A DNA stretch of 64,000 nucleotides from an uncultured Eubacteriaceae bacterium (lineage in GTDB: Bacteria; Bacillota; Clostridia; Lachnospirales; CAG-274), in the NCBI GenBank assembly GCA_947167715.1, contig CAMVJD010000002.1, positions 1 to 64,000 of the forward strand. Direction: 5' to 3'. The notes under the pieces are model-generated. The model searched no databases and was not told the DNA's origin. It saw only the letters and a list, made by a program, of their open reading frames with translations. Positions 50,830 through 59,938 of the stretch are shown piece by piece; the first letter of the stretch is position 1, and each line of letters opens with the position of its first letter. Both the position numbers and the translations under genes were made by a program.

Positions 50830-50870
50830 GTATTCAGTTAAAATTTGCTTAATCAGGAGGATCATTAAAA

Positions 50871-53800
50871 ATGCCAAAAAGAACAGACATTCACAAGGTT
50901 ATGATAATCGGTTCGGGTCCTATTATTATCGGTCAGGCCTGTGAGTTTGACTATTCGGGTACTCAGGCGTGCAAGGCGCTCAAAAGCCTTGGCTACGAGA
51001 TAGTGCTTGTAAACTCAAACCCCGCTACCATTATGACCGACCCCGAAATGGCCGATGTTACATACATAGAGCCGCTTAATGTAAAGCGTCTGGAGCAGAT
51101 AATCGCAAAGGAGCGCCCCGATGCGCTTTTGCCTAACCTCGGCGGTCAGTCGGGTCTTAACCTCTGCTCGGAACTTTACAAGGAGGGCGTACTTGACAAA
51201 TACAATGTTCAGGTTATTGGCGTGCAGGTAGATGCTATCGAGCGCGGCGAGGACCGTATAGAATTTAAAAAGGCCATGAACGCGCTTGGCATAGAAATGG
51301 CGCGCAGCGATGTTGCCTACACAGTTGACGAGGCACTTGCCATTGCCGACGAGCTGGGCTATCCCGTTGTACTTCGTCCTGCCTACACTATGGGCGGCGC
51401 GGGCGGCGGCCTTGTATACAACAAGGACGAGCTTAAAACCGTTTGTGCAAGAGGTCTCCAGGCCAGTCTTGTAGGTCAGGTGCTTGTTGAGGAATCAATT
51501 TTAGGCTGGGAAGAGCTTGAGCTTGAGGTGGTTCGTGACAAGGACGGCAATATGATAACCGTTTGCTTTATCGAAAACGTAGACCCCCTTGGCGTACACA
51601 CGGGCGACTCATTCTGTACCGCGCCTATGCTTACCATTTCCGAGGAGCTTCAGGCACGTTTACAGGAGCAGGCTTATAAAATAGTTGATTCCATCGAGGT
51701 AATCGGCGGTACAAACGTGCAGTTTGCACACGACCCCGTTTCCGACCGTATAATCGTTATCGAGATAAATCCGCGTACTTCGCGTTCCTCCGCACTTGCA
51801 TCAAAGGCAACGGGCTTTCCTATCGCTTTGGTTTCAGCAAAGCTTGCATCGGGTCTTACCCTTGCGGACATCCCTTGCGGCAAGTACGGCACGCTTGACA
51901 AGTACGTTCCCGACGGAGATTATGTTGTAGTTAAATTTGCGCGCTGGGCTTTTGAAAAGTTCAAGGGCGTTGAGGATAAGTTAGGTACACAGATGCGCGC
52001 CGTAGGCGAGGTAATGAGCATCGGCAAAAACTACAAAGAGGCTTTCCAAAAGGCCGTTCGTTCACTTGAAAAGGGACGCTACGGTTTGGGACACGTTAAA
52101 AACTTCTACGATCTAAGCAAGGAAGAGCTTTTAAAGCTGCTTATCACTCCCTCCAGCGAGCGCCACTTTATAATGTACGAGGCACTCAGAAAGGGCGCTA
52201 CCGTTGACGAGATATTCCGCATTACAAAGGTAAAGGCATATTTTATCGAGCAGATGAAGGAGCTTGTCGAGGAAGAGGAAGAGCTTGTAAAGACAAAGGG
52301 CAGCATATCCGATGAGGCGCTTATCAAGGCTAAAAAGGACGGCTTCTCCGACAAATATTTAAGCGAGATACTTGATATGTCCGAACAGACTATCCGCGAG
52401 CAGCGCGAAAAGCTTGGCATAGTTGAGACCTGGGATGCGGTACACGTCAGCGGCACGGAAAACAGCAGCTACTTCTATTCAACATACAATGCACCCGACA
52501 ACAACCCCGTAAACACAGACAAGCCCAAGGTAATGATACTTGGCGGCGGCCCCAACAGGATCGGTCAGGGTATCGAATTTGACTACTGCTGTGTACACGC
52601 GGCGCAGTCGCTTAAGAAATTAGGCTTTGAAACAATAATAGTAAACTGCAACCCCGAAACGGTATCCACAGACTACGATACCTCCGACAAGCTTTACTTC
52701 GAGCCCCTTACGCTTGAGGACGTTTTAAGCATTTACAAAAAGGAAAAGCCCGTCGGCGTTATTGCGCAGTTTGGCGGTCAGACACCGCTTAATCTTGCGG
52801 CAGACCTTGAAAAGAACGGCGTTAAGATACTCGGTACATCTCCCGCAGTTATCGACCTTGCGGAGGATCGCGACCAGTTCAGAATTATAATGGACAAGCT
52901 TGGCATACCTATGCCCGAGTCGGGTATGGCTACCACAGTTGACGAGGCACAGGCTATCGCAAACAAGATAGGCTACCCCGTTATGGTGCGCCCCTCTTAC
53001 GTTTTGGGCGGCCGCGGTATGGAGGTCGTTTATGATGACGAGAGTATGGCGGACTATATGAAAGCCGCTGTCGGCGTAACTCCCGACAGACCCATACTTA
53101 TTGACCGTTTCTTACATCAGGCTATGGAGTGCGAGGCGGATGCAATCAGCGACGGCACACACGCTTATGTCCCCGCTGTTATGGAGCATATCGAGCTTGC
53201 GGGCGTTCATTCGGGCGACTCTGCTTGTATCATACCCTCACAGCATATATCCGATGAAAACCTTAAAACAATTAAGGAATATACAAGAAAAATCGCCGAG
53301 GAAATGCACGTTGTAGGTCTTATGAATATGCAGTACGCTATCGAGGACGGAAAGGTATTTGTGCTTGAAGCCAATCCCAGAGCATCCCGTACAGTGCCCC
53401 TTGTTTCCAAGGTTTGCGGCATAAGAATGGTACCGCTTGCAACAGACATCATCACCTCCGAGCTTACGGGCAGACCGTCTCCCGTACCCACATTAAAGGA
53501 CAGGGATATCCCCTACTACGGTGTAAAGGAAAGTGTATTCCCGTTCAATATGTTCCAGGAGGTAGACCCCATCCTCGGACCCGAAATGCGTTCCACGGGC
53601 GAGGTACTCGGTCTTGCGCGTACCAGCGGCGAGGCGTTCTACAAGGCAGAGGAGGCCGCACAGGCTACTCTTCCCACCGAGGGTACGGTGCTTATTTCCG
53701 TAAATACGCAGGATAAGCCCGAGGCACCTGCGCTTGCAAAGAGCTTCCACGAGGACGGCTTTAAGATACTTGCAACAGGCAAGACCTGCGACCTTATTGA

Positions 53801-54095
53801 GGCTGCCGGCGTACCTGTCGAGAAGATAAACAAAATTTACGAGGGACGTCCCAATATCCTTGACTTTATTTCAAACGGCAAGATACAGCTTATAATCAAC
53901 AGCCCCGTCGGCAAGGACAGCATCCACGACGACAGCTATTTAAGAAAGGCCGCTATCAAGTCCAAGATACCGTATATGACCACTATGGCCGCTGCAAAGG
54001 CTACCGCAGAGGGTATCAAGGTGATAAAGGCAAGCAAGGACAACGAGCTTAAGTCGCTCCAGGAGTGGCACGAAGAGATAAAGGATAAAAACTGA
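50871..54095 (+). CDS. carB: Carbamoyl-phosphate synthase large subunit
   Basis: 1074 residues, full length. Two ATP-grasp halves (IGSGPIIIGQACEFDYSGTQ at the start, GGGPNRIGQGIEFDYCCVH at about residue 558) and a C-terminal MGS regulatory domain (ILATGKTCDLIEAAGVPV). It makes carbamoyl phosphate for arginine and pyrimidines. carA, normally directly upstream, is not in the window; the small subunit must be elsewhere. AGGAGGATCAT precedes the ATG. Downstream are three hairpins (54097-54210). Confidence 0.97.
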   Translation: MPKRTDIHKVMIIGSGPIIIGQACEFDYSGTQACKALKSLGYEIVLVNSNPATIMTDPEMADVTYIEPLNVKRLEQIIAKERPDALLPNLGGQSGLNLCSELYKEGVLDKYNVQVIGVQVDAIERGEDRIEFKKAMNALGIEMARSDVAYTVDEALAIADELGYPVVLRPAYTMGGAGGGLVYNKDELKTVCARGLQASLVGQVLVEESILGWEELELEVVRDKDGNMITVCFIENVDPLGVHTGDSFCTAPMLTISEELQARLQEQAYKIVDSIEVIGGTNVQFAHDPVSDRIIVIEINPRTSRSSALASKATGFPIALVSAKLASGLTLADIPCGKYGTLDKYVPDGDYVVVKFARWAFEKFKGVEDKLGTQMRAVGEVMSIGKNYKEAFQKAVRSLEKGRYGLGHVKNFYDLSKEELLKLLITPSSERHFIMYEALRKGATVDEIFRITKVKAYFIEQMKELVEEEEELVKTKGSISDEALIKAKKDGFSDKYLSEILDMSEQTIREQREKLGIVETWDAVHVSGTENSSYFYSTYNAPDNNPVNTDKPKVMILGGGPNRIGQGIEFDYCCVHAAQSLKKLGFETIIVNCNPETVSTDYDTSDKLYFEPLTLEDVLSIYKKEKPVGVIAQFGGQTPLNLAADLEKNGVKILGTSPAVIDLAEDRDQFRIIMDKLGIPMPESGMATTVDEAQAIANKIGYPVMVRPSYVLGGRGMEVVYDDESMADYMKAAVGVTPDRPILIDRFLHQAMECEADAISDGTHAYVPAVMEHIELAGVHSGDSACIIPSQHISDENLKTIKEYTRKIAEEMHVVGLMNMQYAIEDGKVFVLEANPRASRTVPLVSKVCGIRMVPLATDIITSELTGRPSPVPTLKDRDIPYYGVKESVFPFNMFQEVDPILGPEMRSTGEVLGLARTSGEAFYKAEEAAQATLPTEGTVLISVNTQDKPEAPALAKSFHEDGFKILATGKTCDLIEAAGVPVEKINKIYEGRPNILDFISNGKIQLIINSPVGKDSIHDDSYLRKAAIKSKIPYMTTMAAAKATAEGIKVIKASKDNELKSLQEWHEEIKDKN

Positions 54096-54099
54096 TCTC

Positions 54100-54215
54100 C
54101 CGGGGGCTATGCGCCCCCGAACCCCGCACTTACTTTGAGCCAAAGTAAGCAAAGCATTGCCGCGGATAAGGGTTATTTATATTTTAGCCTTATATCCGCG
54201 GCGATATGTTTTTAT
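54100..54215. repeat. Three hairpins downstream of carB
   Basis: GGGGGC/GCCCCC (54103-54119 or so), CTTACTTTG/CAAAGTAAG around AGC (about 54129-54149), and GCCGCGGATAAGG/CCTTATATCCGCGGC (about 54158-54204). The last two lack a strong T run, so this is more like a REP-type cluster than a plain terminator. Confidence 0.55.
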
Positions 54216-54247
54216 AAAAGAGGATAAAAAATAGAAAGGACAATTTA

Positions 54248-54862
54248 ATGAAGGCCCGGAAAAGACGCAAGGTCGTCATTTTTATAATAATATTCTTTAT
54301 TTTGCTTTCAATTTGTTCGGTATATGCAATTTACAAGCTTATAAACCGCAGCGGCAAGGAATTGCACCCAAAGACCGAGATACCACCTCAAAATGTCACC
54401 TATTACTGTCAATATGACGAAAATTGGGCAGACGACAATTTAGGCGGTTCACGGTTTAAAATGTCGGATTCGGGCTGTCTTGTCAGCTGTATCGCCTCGG
54501 CATTAAAAATGCAGGGACAAGGCGGCAAGACTCCCGGAGAGCTGAACAAGCTTTTCTCGGACAACAGCTGCTACGACAGCGAGGGCAATATGCAGTGGGA
54601 ACAGGCCGAAGAAACTCTCGGCGTAAAGGTTACAAAGCAAAATGCCGCACAAATAAGCGCCAATAGCCTTGACGAGCTCCTTAAAAGCGGTATTTACCCT
54701 ATAGCCCGTGTAAATCTGCCCTACGGCGTCGGGCACTTTGTCCTTATAACAGGCAGTAAAAACGGCGAATATCTATGTATGGATCCGCTGAACGAAAAAT
54801 CCCAGCCCACCGAATTGTCACATTTCGGCGATAGGATATTTTTTGTAAGATATATAAAATAA
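54248..54862 (+). CDS. Membrane-anchored C39-like (papain-type) cysteine peptidase
   Basis: 204 residues. An N-terminal basic patch and transmembrane helix (about 9-28) are followed by a C39_2-like peptidase domain: YYCQYDENWADDNLGG, the probable catalytic Cys in SGCLVSCIASA, the His in GVGHFVLITG and the Asp in CMDPLNE. These domains cut or degrade double-glycine-type or cell-wall-linked peptides; no ABC transporter is attached. GAAAGGACAATTTA precedes the ATG. Confidence 0.8.
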   Translation: MKARKRRKVVIFIIIFFILLSICSVYAIYKLINRSGKELHPKTEIPPQNVTYYCQYDENWADDNLGGSRFKMSDSGCLVSCIASALKMQGQGGKTPGELNKLFSDNSCYDSEGNMQWEQAEETLGVKVTKQNAAQISANSLDELLKSGIYPIARVNLPYGVGHFVLITGSKNGEYLCMDPLNEKSQPTELSHFGDRIFFVRYIK

Positions 54863-54867
54863 TATAA

Positions 54868-54897
54868 AGGCCGCCTTTCCATAACGGATCGGCGGCT
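54868..54897. terminator. Weak hairpin between the C39-like gene and the XRE gene
   Basis: GGCCGCC pairs with GGCGGCT followed by GTTGCTTTTT; converging genes share it. Confidence 0.5.
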
Positions 54898-54908
54898 GTT
54901 GCTTTTTA

Positions 54909-55115
54909 TTATTCATCCGAATATTCCAAAATATCCCCGGGCTGGCATTTAAGCACCTCACATATCTTATTTAATGTGGAAAATCTTATCGCCTTTGCCT
55001 TACCCGTTTTTAAAATGGACAGGTTTGTGGGGGTAATGCCTATTTTTTCCGAAAGGTCATTGGAGGATATTTTTCGTTTTGCCATCATAACGTCAAGATT
55101 TACTATTATAGCCAC
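54909..55115 (-). CDS. XRE-family helix-turn-helix regulator
   Basis: 68 residues of one Cro/C1-type domain: MAKRKISSNDLSEKIGITPTNLSILKTGKAKAIRFSTLNKICEVLKCQPGDILEY. Starts at a GTG with GGGGGAGATATT upstream. It follows the DUF2975 gene by 14 bases, an arrangement often seen for this regulator pair (YozG/DUF2975 type). Confidence 0.85.
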   Translation of the reverse strand: MAIIVNLDVMMAKRKISSNDLSEKIGITPTNLSILKTGKAKAIRFSTLNKICEVLKCQPGDILEYSDE

Positions 55116-55129
55116 AATATCTCCCCCTT

Positions 55130-55603
55130 TCAGACGGTCAGGTCGTTCTCGTTTTTGATAGACACGGCCTTTTCAAAAACATTTTTCAGCACACGCATAA
55201 TAAGGCCCATAAAAAAGGCGAAAAATGCGCCCAAAAAGAACGACAGTCGCCAAAGCCCGAAAACCGTAAATGTCAGACCCACAAAAATGCAGCACCACGA
55301 AATAATGCGCAGGCTTTTGGAATTATCCTCTATAAAGACCTCGCTTTTGCCGATATTGGCTATCAGCTTTCTAAGCGCATTAGCCGCCGCCAGTCCGAAA
55401 ATATCGCAAATAACCAGCATAACACACACGGGGATAAAGGCATCCGATTTTATAAAGCTGTTGCTTACCGAAATACTTATATACCACCTTGAAATAAAGG
55501 GTATGCACACAAAAGCCACAACAAGCATGGCAATCAAGCTGTATGTCAGCAATTTAGAAAGCTTAAGCGAGCGCATATCCGACCAGTTAAGTTTTTCACG
55601 CAT
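55130..55603 (-). CDS. DUF2975 membrane protein
   Basis: 157 residues, four hydrophobic helices, with the DUF2975 order LLTYSLIAMLVVAFVCIPF, FIPVCVMLVICDIFGLAAANALRKLIANI and FIEDNSKSLRIISWCCIFVG. Its partner is the XRE regulator downstream. AAAGGAGAATAATT precedes the ATG. Function unknown. Confidence 0.82.
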   Translation of the reverse strand: MREKLNWSDMRSLKLSKLLTYSLIAMLVVAFVCIPFISRWYISISVSNSFIKSDAFIPVCVMLVICDIFGLAAANALRKLIANIGKSEVFIEDNSKSLRIISWCCIFVGLTFTVFGLWRLSFFLGAFFAFFMGLIMRVLKNVFEKAVSIKNENDLTV

Positions 55604-55718
55604 AATTATTCTCCTTTTGCAAAGTATTGTTATATAATTAAAGTATATTCCTTTTCAATACGTTTGTCAAATATTTTTTTACGCAAAACATAAAATTTAA
55701 CTTTTTTAAAAAATATAC

Positions 55719-55747
55719 TTGCAATTATGTTAAAGCTGTGATATAAT
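55719..55747 (+). promoter_or_regulatory. Promoter of rpmE
   Basis: TTGCAA (55719-55724) and a perfect TATAAT (55742-55747), 17 bases apart. Confidence 0.8.
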
Positions 55748-55813
55748 AATTAATGTTGTGAAACCCCGGGATGCCAAAATGTATCCCAATATATAAGAAA
55801 GAGGTGCTAATAA

Positions 55814-56017
55814 ATGAAGGAAGGAATACATCCTCAGTATTTTCAGGCAAAGGTAAAGTGCAACTGCGGTAACGAGTTTGTTACAGGCTCAACTCAGGAA
55901 GAGATAAGAGTCGAAGTTTGCTCCAAGTGCCATCCGTTCTACACAGGCAGCCAGAAGCTTCTTCTTGATGCAGGCGGTCGTGTTGATAAGTTCAACAAAA
56001 AGTACGGCAGAAAATAA
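55814..56017 (+). CDS. rpmE: 50S ribosomal protein L31 (zinc-binding type)
   Basis: 67 residues with the CxC and CxxC zinc pairs ([18 protein letters not shown]) of the zinc form of L31. AGAGGTGCTAATAA precedes the ATG. Terminated at about 56032-56058. Confidence 0.95.
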   Translation: MKEGIHPQYFQAKVKCNCGNEFVTGSTQEEIRVEVCSKCHPFYTGSQKLLLDAGGRVDKFNKKYGRK

Positions 56018-56031
56018 TGTTAAAATAATTA

Positions 56032-56058
56032 AGAGATTGCTTTTGCAGTCTCTTTTTT
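56032..56058 (+). terminator. Terminator of rpmE
   Basis: AGAGATTGC and GCAGTCTCT with one G-U pair, followed by TTTTT. Confidence 0.75.
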
Positions 56059-56072
56059 ATTTGCCCGCTTAT

Positions 56073-56100
56073 AAAAAAAGCCCGCCAAAAGCGGCGGGCT
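56073..56100 (-). terminator. Terminator of the rpmG-secE-nusG-rplK-rplA operon
   Basis: AGCCCGCC/GGCGGGCT, with the A run (T in transcript) beyond it in the minus direction. Confidence 0.85.
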
Positions 56101-56115
56101 AAATAAACTGTGTAA

Positions 56116-56811
56116 TTACTCGGAGATCTTTGCAGCGTTTACCTTAACGCTGGGACCCATTGTTGTTGAAAGAGCAACACTCTTAAGATAAGTACCCTTT
56201 GCAGCAGCGGGCTTTGCCTTGATAATCGCACTCATAAGTGTCTGGAAGTTATCCTGAAGCTTTTCAGCACCGAAGGAAACCTTGCCAACGGGAACATGGA
56301 TAATGTTTGTCTTGTCAAGACGGTATTCAATTTTACCTGCCTTGATCTCTTCGATAGCCTTTGCAACGTCCATTGTTACAGTACCTGCCTTGGGGTTAGG
56401 CATTAAGCCCTTGGGACCAAGTACACGACCGATACGGCCTACAACGCCCATCATATCGGGTGTTGCAACAACAACGTCAAAGTCAAACCAGTTCTCGCCC
56501 TGGATCTTTGCTACAAGATCCTCTGCACCTACAAAATCTGCGCCTGCTGCCTGTGCCTCGTCAGCCTTGGGACCCTTTGCAAATACAAGTACACGAACAG
56601 TCTTACCTGTACCGTGGGGAAGTACAACAGCACCTCTTACCTGCTGGTCTGCGTGACGGCTGTCAACACCAAGACGGATATGCGCCTCAACAGTTTCATC
56701 AAACTTTGCTGTGCTTGTCTGCGGGATAAGTGCACAAGCGTCTGCTACATCATATAAAGCTGCCTTATCTACAAGCTTTGATTTTTCGAGATATTTCTTT
56801 CCTCTTTTCAC
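56116..56811 (-). CDS. rplA: 50S ribosomal protein L1
   Basis: 231 residues, [16 protein letters not shown] at the start and [15 protein letters not shown] in the middle, as for L1. Begins at GTG with GGAGG eight bases upstream. An L1-type RNA site sits just upstream (56829-56858), and another before rplK, so L1 probably controls its own operon. Confidence 0.97.
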   Translation of the reverse strand: MKRGKKYLEKSKLVDKAALYDVADACALIPQTSTAKFDETVEAHIRLGVDSRHADQQVRGAVVLPHGTGKTVRVLVFAKGPKADEAQAAGADFVGAEDLVAKIQGENWFDFDVVVATPDMMGVVGRIGRVLGPKGLMPNPKAGTVTMDVAKAIEEIKAGKIEYRLDKTNIIHVPVGKVSFGAEKLQDNFQTLMSAIIKAKPAAAKGTYLKSVALSTTMGPSVKVNAAKISE

Positions 56812-56828
56812 GAATTGTTCCTCCTTAT

Positions 56829-56858
56829 GTGGTAATATCGGGAGATTTTCCCTCCCAC
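56829..56858 (-). promoter_or_regulatory. L1-type mRNA site before rplA
   Basis: On the minus strand GTGGGAGG...CTCCC...ATTACCAC: outer GTGG/CCAC and inner GGGAG/CTCCC stems separated by an asymmetric loop, the usual shape of ribosomal protein L1 mRNA targets. Almost the same sequence lies before rplK. Confidence 0.65.
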
Positions 56859-56920
56859 TTATGTTTAAGGGCGTGTCCCCCTAAACAAAAACGTCAATTA
56901 TAAATTTAAACCGGACCGAA

Positions 56921-57346
56921 TTAGTCCTCTACAACGATACCCATGCTTCTTGCAGTACCGCTGATCATACTGATAGCTGCATCAAGTGTAGCTGCCGATA
57001 AGTCGGGCATCTTCTGCTCTGCGATCTTAGCGACCTCTGCTCTTGAAATTTTAGCAACCTTTGTCTTGTTGGGTACACCCGAAGCCTTATCAAGGCCGCA
57101 AGCCTTCTTTAAAAGAACAGCTGCGGGAGGAGTTTTTGTAATAAATGTAAAACTCTTGTCCTGATATACTGTTATAACAACGGGGATAATAAGGCCTGCA
57201 TCCTTCTTCGTTCTTTCGTTGAACTCCTTGCAAAAGCCCATAATGTTTACACCGTGCTGACCTAAAGCAGGACCAACAGGGGGTGCAGGTGTTGCCTTGC
57301 CTGCAGCGATCTGTAATTTAATATAACCTTGTACTTTCTTTGCCAT
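56921..57346 (-). CDS. rplK: 50S ribosomal protein L11
   Basis: 141 residues: [38 protein letters not shown] (shown in part) and the C-terminal RNA-binding domain [38 protein letters not shown] precedes the ATG. Confidence 0.97.
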   Translation of the reverse strand: MAKKVQGYIKLQIAAGKATPAPPVGPALGQHGVNIMGFCKEFNERTKKDAGLIIPVVITVYQDKSFTFITKTPPAAVLLKKACGLDKASGVPNKTKVAKISRAEVAKIAEQKMPDLSAATLDAAISMISGTARSMGIVVED

Positions 57347-57366
57347 TTTACGGCACCTCCTATAAT

Positions 57367-57395
57367 GTGGTAATTAGCGGGATCTTCCCTCCCAC
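57367..57395 (-). promoter_or_regulatory. L1-type mRNA site before rplK
   Basis: GTGGGAGGGA...TCCCGCTAATTACCAC on the minus strand, the same two-stem shape as at 56829, about 20 bases before the rplK ribosome binding site. Confidence 0.65.
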
Positions 57396-57443
57396 GAGAG
57401 CCTATGCCCTCTGTCTGCGTTTAACATTAAGAAAAAATATTTC

Positions 57444-57974
57444 TTATAAAGGCTGGACTTCGTTAAAATCCAGTTCCATCGGGGTCTCGCGACCAAAAAC
57501 CGAAATTCCGACAACAACACTGCGCTTGCCGATATTTACTTCCTTTACAATACCGGAAGATTCTGCAAACGGGCCCGATTTAACAACAACGGTATCACCC
57601 ACCGCATAATCCATATCCGCAAGTGTAAAGGTTTCGATGCCCATATCGTAAATTTCCTGCTCCGTAAGCGGAACAGGCTTGGAGCCGGGGCCAACAAAAC
57701 TTGTAACGCCGCGCGTATTACGCACCACATACCAAGTATCATCGTTCATAACCATTTTAACCAGCACATAACCCGGAAAAATTTTATGCTGAACGAGCTT
57801 TTTCTTGCCGTTTTTAACCTCGACCTCGTCCATCATGGGAACGGATACTTCCTGGATAACATCCTGCATACCCCTGTTTTCCACCAATTTTTCGATATTT
57901 GCCTTTACCTTGTTTTCATAACCCGAATAGGTATGAACAACGTACCATTTTGCTTGATTTTCGTGTTCAGACAT
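57444..57974 (-). CDS. nusG: Transcription termination/antitermination factor NusG
   Basis: 176 residues: WYVVHTYSGYENKVKANIEK at the N-terminal domain and a KOW domain DTVVVKSGPFAESSGIVKEVN. It couples RNA polymerase to ribosomes and other factors. It follows secE by 15 bases. Confidence 0.97.
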   Translation of the reverse strand: MSEHENQAKWYVVHTYSGYENKVKANIEKLVENRGMQDVIQEVSVPMMDEVEVKNGKKKLVQHKIFPGYVLVKMVMNDDTWYVVRNTRGVTSFVGPGSKPVPLTEQEIYDMGIETFTLADMDYAVGDTVVVKSGPFAESSGIVKEVNIGKRSVVVGISVFGRETPMELDFNEVQPL

Positions 57975-57989
57975 ATAATCGACCTCTTA

Positions 57990-58571
57990 TTACTGTTCTG
58001 CGCCTTCGTTTTCGGATGGTTCGGCATTTTCTGCCTGTGCATTTTCTGCCTGTGCGCCTTCATTTTCGGGCTGTGCTTTGTTTTCTGCTGCGCCTTCATT
58101 TTCGGGCTGTGCGGCATTTTCTTCTGCACCTTCGTTAACAGGCTGCTCTGCGTTTTCTGCCTGTGCATTTTCATTTGCTTCGGCTGCGGGGGCATCTTCA
58201 TTGCCCGGTTCTTCAACCTCTACGCTGACGGGTGAATTTTCGTCACCGCCGTTTACGCTTATAAGATCGGCAGGATCTATCTGGTTTGCAGACTCGCTCG
58301 TTGAAGAGCTTGTTTTGCCGATACTCATAAACTTATCATAGCTGAAAGAAAGAACCTGATCCATACAGAAGATAATTGCGCCAACCAACAGCGAAACAAC
58401 AAGCACAGTTACAGTTTCCTTCATAAGCTCCTGACGGTTGGGCCAAGTGACCTTTCTCATTTCCGCCCTATGCTCCGCAAGGAAACTGCCGCCTTTTTTC
58501 TCGGGCTTTTTATCGGACTTTTTAGTCTTTTCAGCCGTAGAAGCAGCTGCCGTGTTTTTTGTTTCTTCCAT
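57990..58571 (-). CDS. secE: Preprotein translocase subunit SecE with long acidic tail
   Basis: 193 residues, about three times the usual length for a Gram-positive SecE. The SecE core is residues about 28-85: FLAEHRAEMRKVTWPNRQELMKE, then the single membrane helix VTVLVVSLLVGAIIFCMDQV. The N-terminus is a Lys/Ala-rich lead. From about residue 95 the rest is an acidic tail rich in Glu, Asn, Ala and Gln with repeated units such as AQAENAE and PENEGA. Since the SecE C-terminus faces outwards, the tail should be outside the membrane. The start is the ATG at 58571 with AAAGGGAG upstream; an earlier in-frame start precedes the Shine-Dalgarno sequence. Confidence 0.9.
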   Translation of the reverse strand: MEETKNTAAASTAEKTKKSDKKPEKKGGSFLAEHRAEMRKVTWPNRQELMKETVTVLVVSLLVGAIIFCMDQVLSFSYDKFMSIGKTSSSTSESANQIDPADLISVNGGDENSPVSVEVEEPGNEDAPAAEANENAQAENAEQPVNEGAEENAAQPENEGAAENKAQPENEGAQAENAQAENAEPSENEGAEQ

Positions 58572-58604
58572 TGCACTACTCCCTTTCAATATGCTGCAAA
58601 AAAA

Positions 58605-58754
58605 TTACTTTGTTTCTCTGTGTAACGTATGTTTGTTACAGAATCTGCAGTATTTTTTTGTTTCCATACGATCGGGATGAACCTTCTTGTCCTTCATAGT
58701 GTCGTAGTTTCTCTGCTTGCATTCCGTACATGCCAAGGTAATGCGTGTCCTCAA
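58605..58754 (-). CDS. rpmG: 50S ribosomal protein L33
   Basis: 49 residues, too short to stand out among longer frames. It begins at TTG with AGGTGG five bases upstream and reads [16 protein letters not shown] with later [14 protein letters not shown], i.e. two CxxC zinc pairs. It is the first gene of the rpmG-secE-nusG-rplK-rplA operon, 33 bases before secE. Confidence 0.92.
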   Translation of the reverse strand: MRTRITLACTECKQRNYDTMKDKKVHPDRMETKKYCRFCNKHTLHRETK

Positions 58755-58856
58755 GATTTCCACCTCATTTCATAGTAAAGTAATTACACAAGTTGATTTT
58801 TTCTTTTCCTGCCGCAAAAATTGCAGCACAAAAAAAAGACGTTTTCCGTCTGTATA

Positions 58857-58886
58857 ATAATAACATATAACCCCCCGTAATGTCAA
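58857..58886 (-). promoter_or_regulatory. Promoter of the rpmG-rplA operon
   Basis: TTGACA (58881-58886) and TATTAT (58857-58862) on the minus strand, spacer 18 bases. Confidence 0.7.
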
Positions 58887-59022
58887 GGGCTTTTTAATAT
58901 ATAATTATAATTTTCCGTATTTCCCGCTGTAAGCCGAAATTATTTGCGGGGCTTGCCGTCATTTACCGCATTTCAAGCAAAAATCATACAAAAAACAGGA
59001 AAAAACAAAGTAAACGTAAAGA

Positions 59023-59051
59023 TTGACCTTGAACGCAAAATAAGTTATAAT
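59023..59051 (+). promoter_or_regulatory. Promoter of the 59.1 kb zinc-ribbon gene
   Basis: TTGACC (59023-59028) and TATAAT (59046-59051), 17 bases apart. Confidence 0.8.
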
Positions 59052-59098
59052 AAGGGTATACAGATACAATAGGCAGCGAAAACAAGGGAGTGCATCAT

Positions 59099-59884
59099 AT
59101 GGACGCTAAAAAATGCAGCATTTGCGGCGGCGACCTTATACGCGATTATGCTACATGGACATGCCGCTGCGGTCACTGCGGCAGCAGCCGGCCTTTAAGC
59201 GATTCGGAGCCCGAGTGCAGGGAGTTTTCTCATATTGCCGAAAAGCTTGCAAAAGCCGACAGCATTATAAATACAGCAAATATCGAAATAAAGCAGGCAG
59301 AAGAGGCCGTACTTTTATATAAAAGCGCAGCCGCCGCCTGCACATCGCGCGATCATGCCGATATTGCAGCCGAGCTGCGGCAGTTTTGCAAGGACCGTGC
59401 AGAAAAGGCCGAAACACTTAAAAACTACATACGGGCTAAAAGCTATTTTGAAAAAAAGGCTTATGCCAAGGCGTTAAAAGGTTTTGAACCGCTGAAAAAT
59501 TACCGTGACAGCGAGGCTTTGGCACAAAGCTGCCGCACCGAGCTTGCCGCCGCGCAAAAGCGCCGTATCCCCTACGCAATTATAATAGGTATGATATTGC
59601 CTGCAATACTGTTTTTCTTTTTAAAAGAAAAAACGGATATCTCAATACCGCTTTGTGCGCTGATATTTTTTTCGGCCTCTGCCTGCCTTGCCTATGCCGT
59701 GTACTTAAACGGCATAATGTCCGTAATTGTGGAGGTCACTTCGTTTATAATGCTTGTACCTCTTTTGATTTTTACGGTACTTATATATATTTTCCATATA
59801 AAAGCCGGTCCAGCGGCGGCGATAGCAATTGGTGTCCCGCTTATTTTTGCGGTTGGCGCGGTGCTCCTATCGGAAAGACAATAA
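59099..59884 (+). CDS. Zinc-ribbon, TPR-like membrane protein
   Basis: 261 residues. An N-terminal ribbon (CSICGGDL and CRCGHCG), a helical middle (about 40-155) with tetratricopeptide-like helices (ALKGFEPLKNYRDSEALAQSCRTE), and four hydrophobic helices at the C-terminus. Proteins of this layout are common and uncharacterised in Clostridia. The start is the ATG at 59099 with AGGGAG eight bases upstream; a GTG three codons earlier is too close to it. Function unknown. Confidence 0.7.
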   Translation: MDAKKCSICGGDLIRDYATWTCRCGHCGSSRPLSDSEPECREFSHIAEKLAKADSIINTANIEIKQAEEAVLLYKSAAAACTSRDHADIAAELRQFCKDRAEKAETLKNYIRAKSYFEKKAYAKALKGFEPLKNYRDSEALAQSCRTELAAAQKRRIPYAIIIGMILPAILFFFLKEKTDISIPLCALIFFSASACLAYAVYLNGIMSVIVEVTSFIMLVPLLIFTVLIYIFHIKAGPAAAIAIGVPLIFAVGAVLLSERQ

Positions 59885-59938
59885 AAAAGGGCTCTGTCTC
59901 GTTAAGCTTTTGAAAAGCCTTAATGCAGCAGCCTTTTT

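Larger units (their letters stand above)
58755..59098. other. Gap between rpmG operon and the 59.1 kb gene
   Basis: Holds two outward promoters (58857-58886 minus, 59023-59051 plus). On the minus leader there is a short stem AGACG/CGTCT followed by eight T, which could weakly terminate before rpmG, and a GCTGCAA/TTGCGGC-like stem. No gene, tRNA or repeat is seen. Confidence 0.55.
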
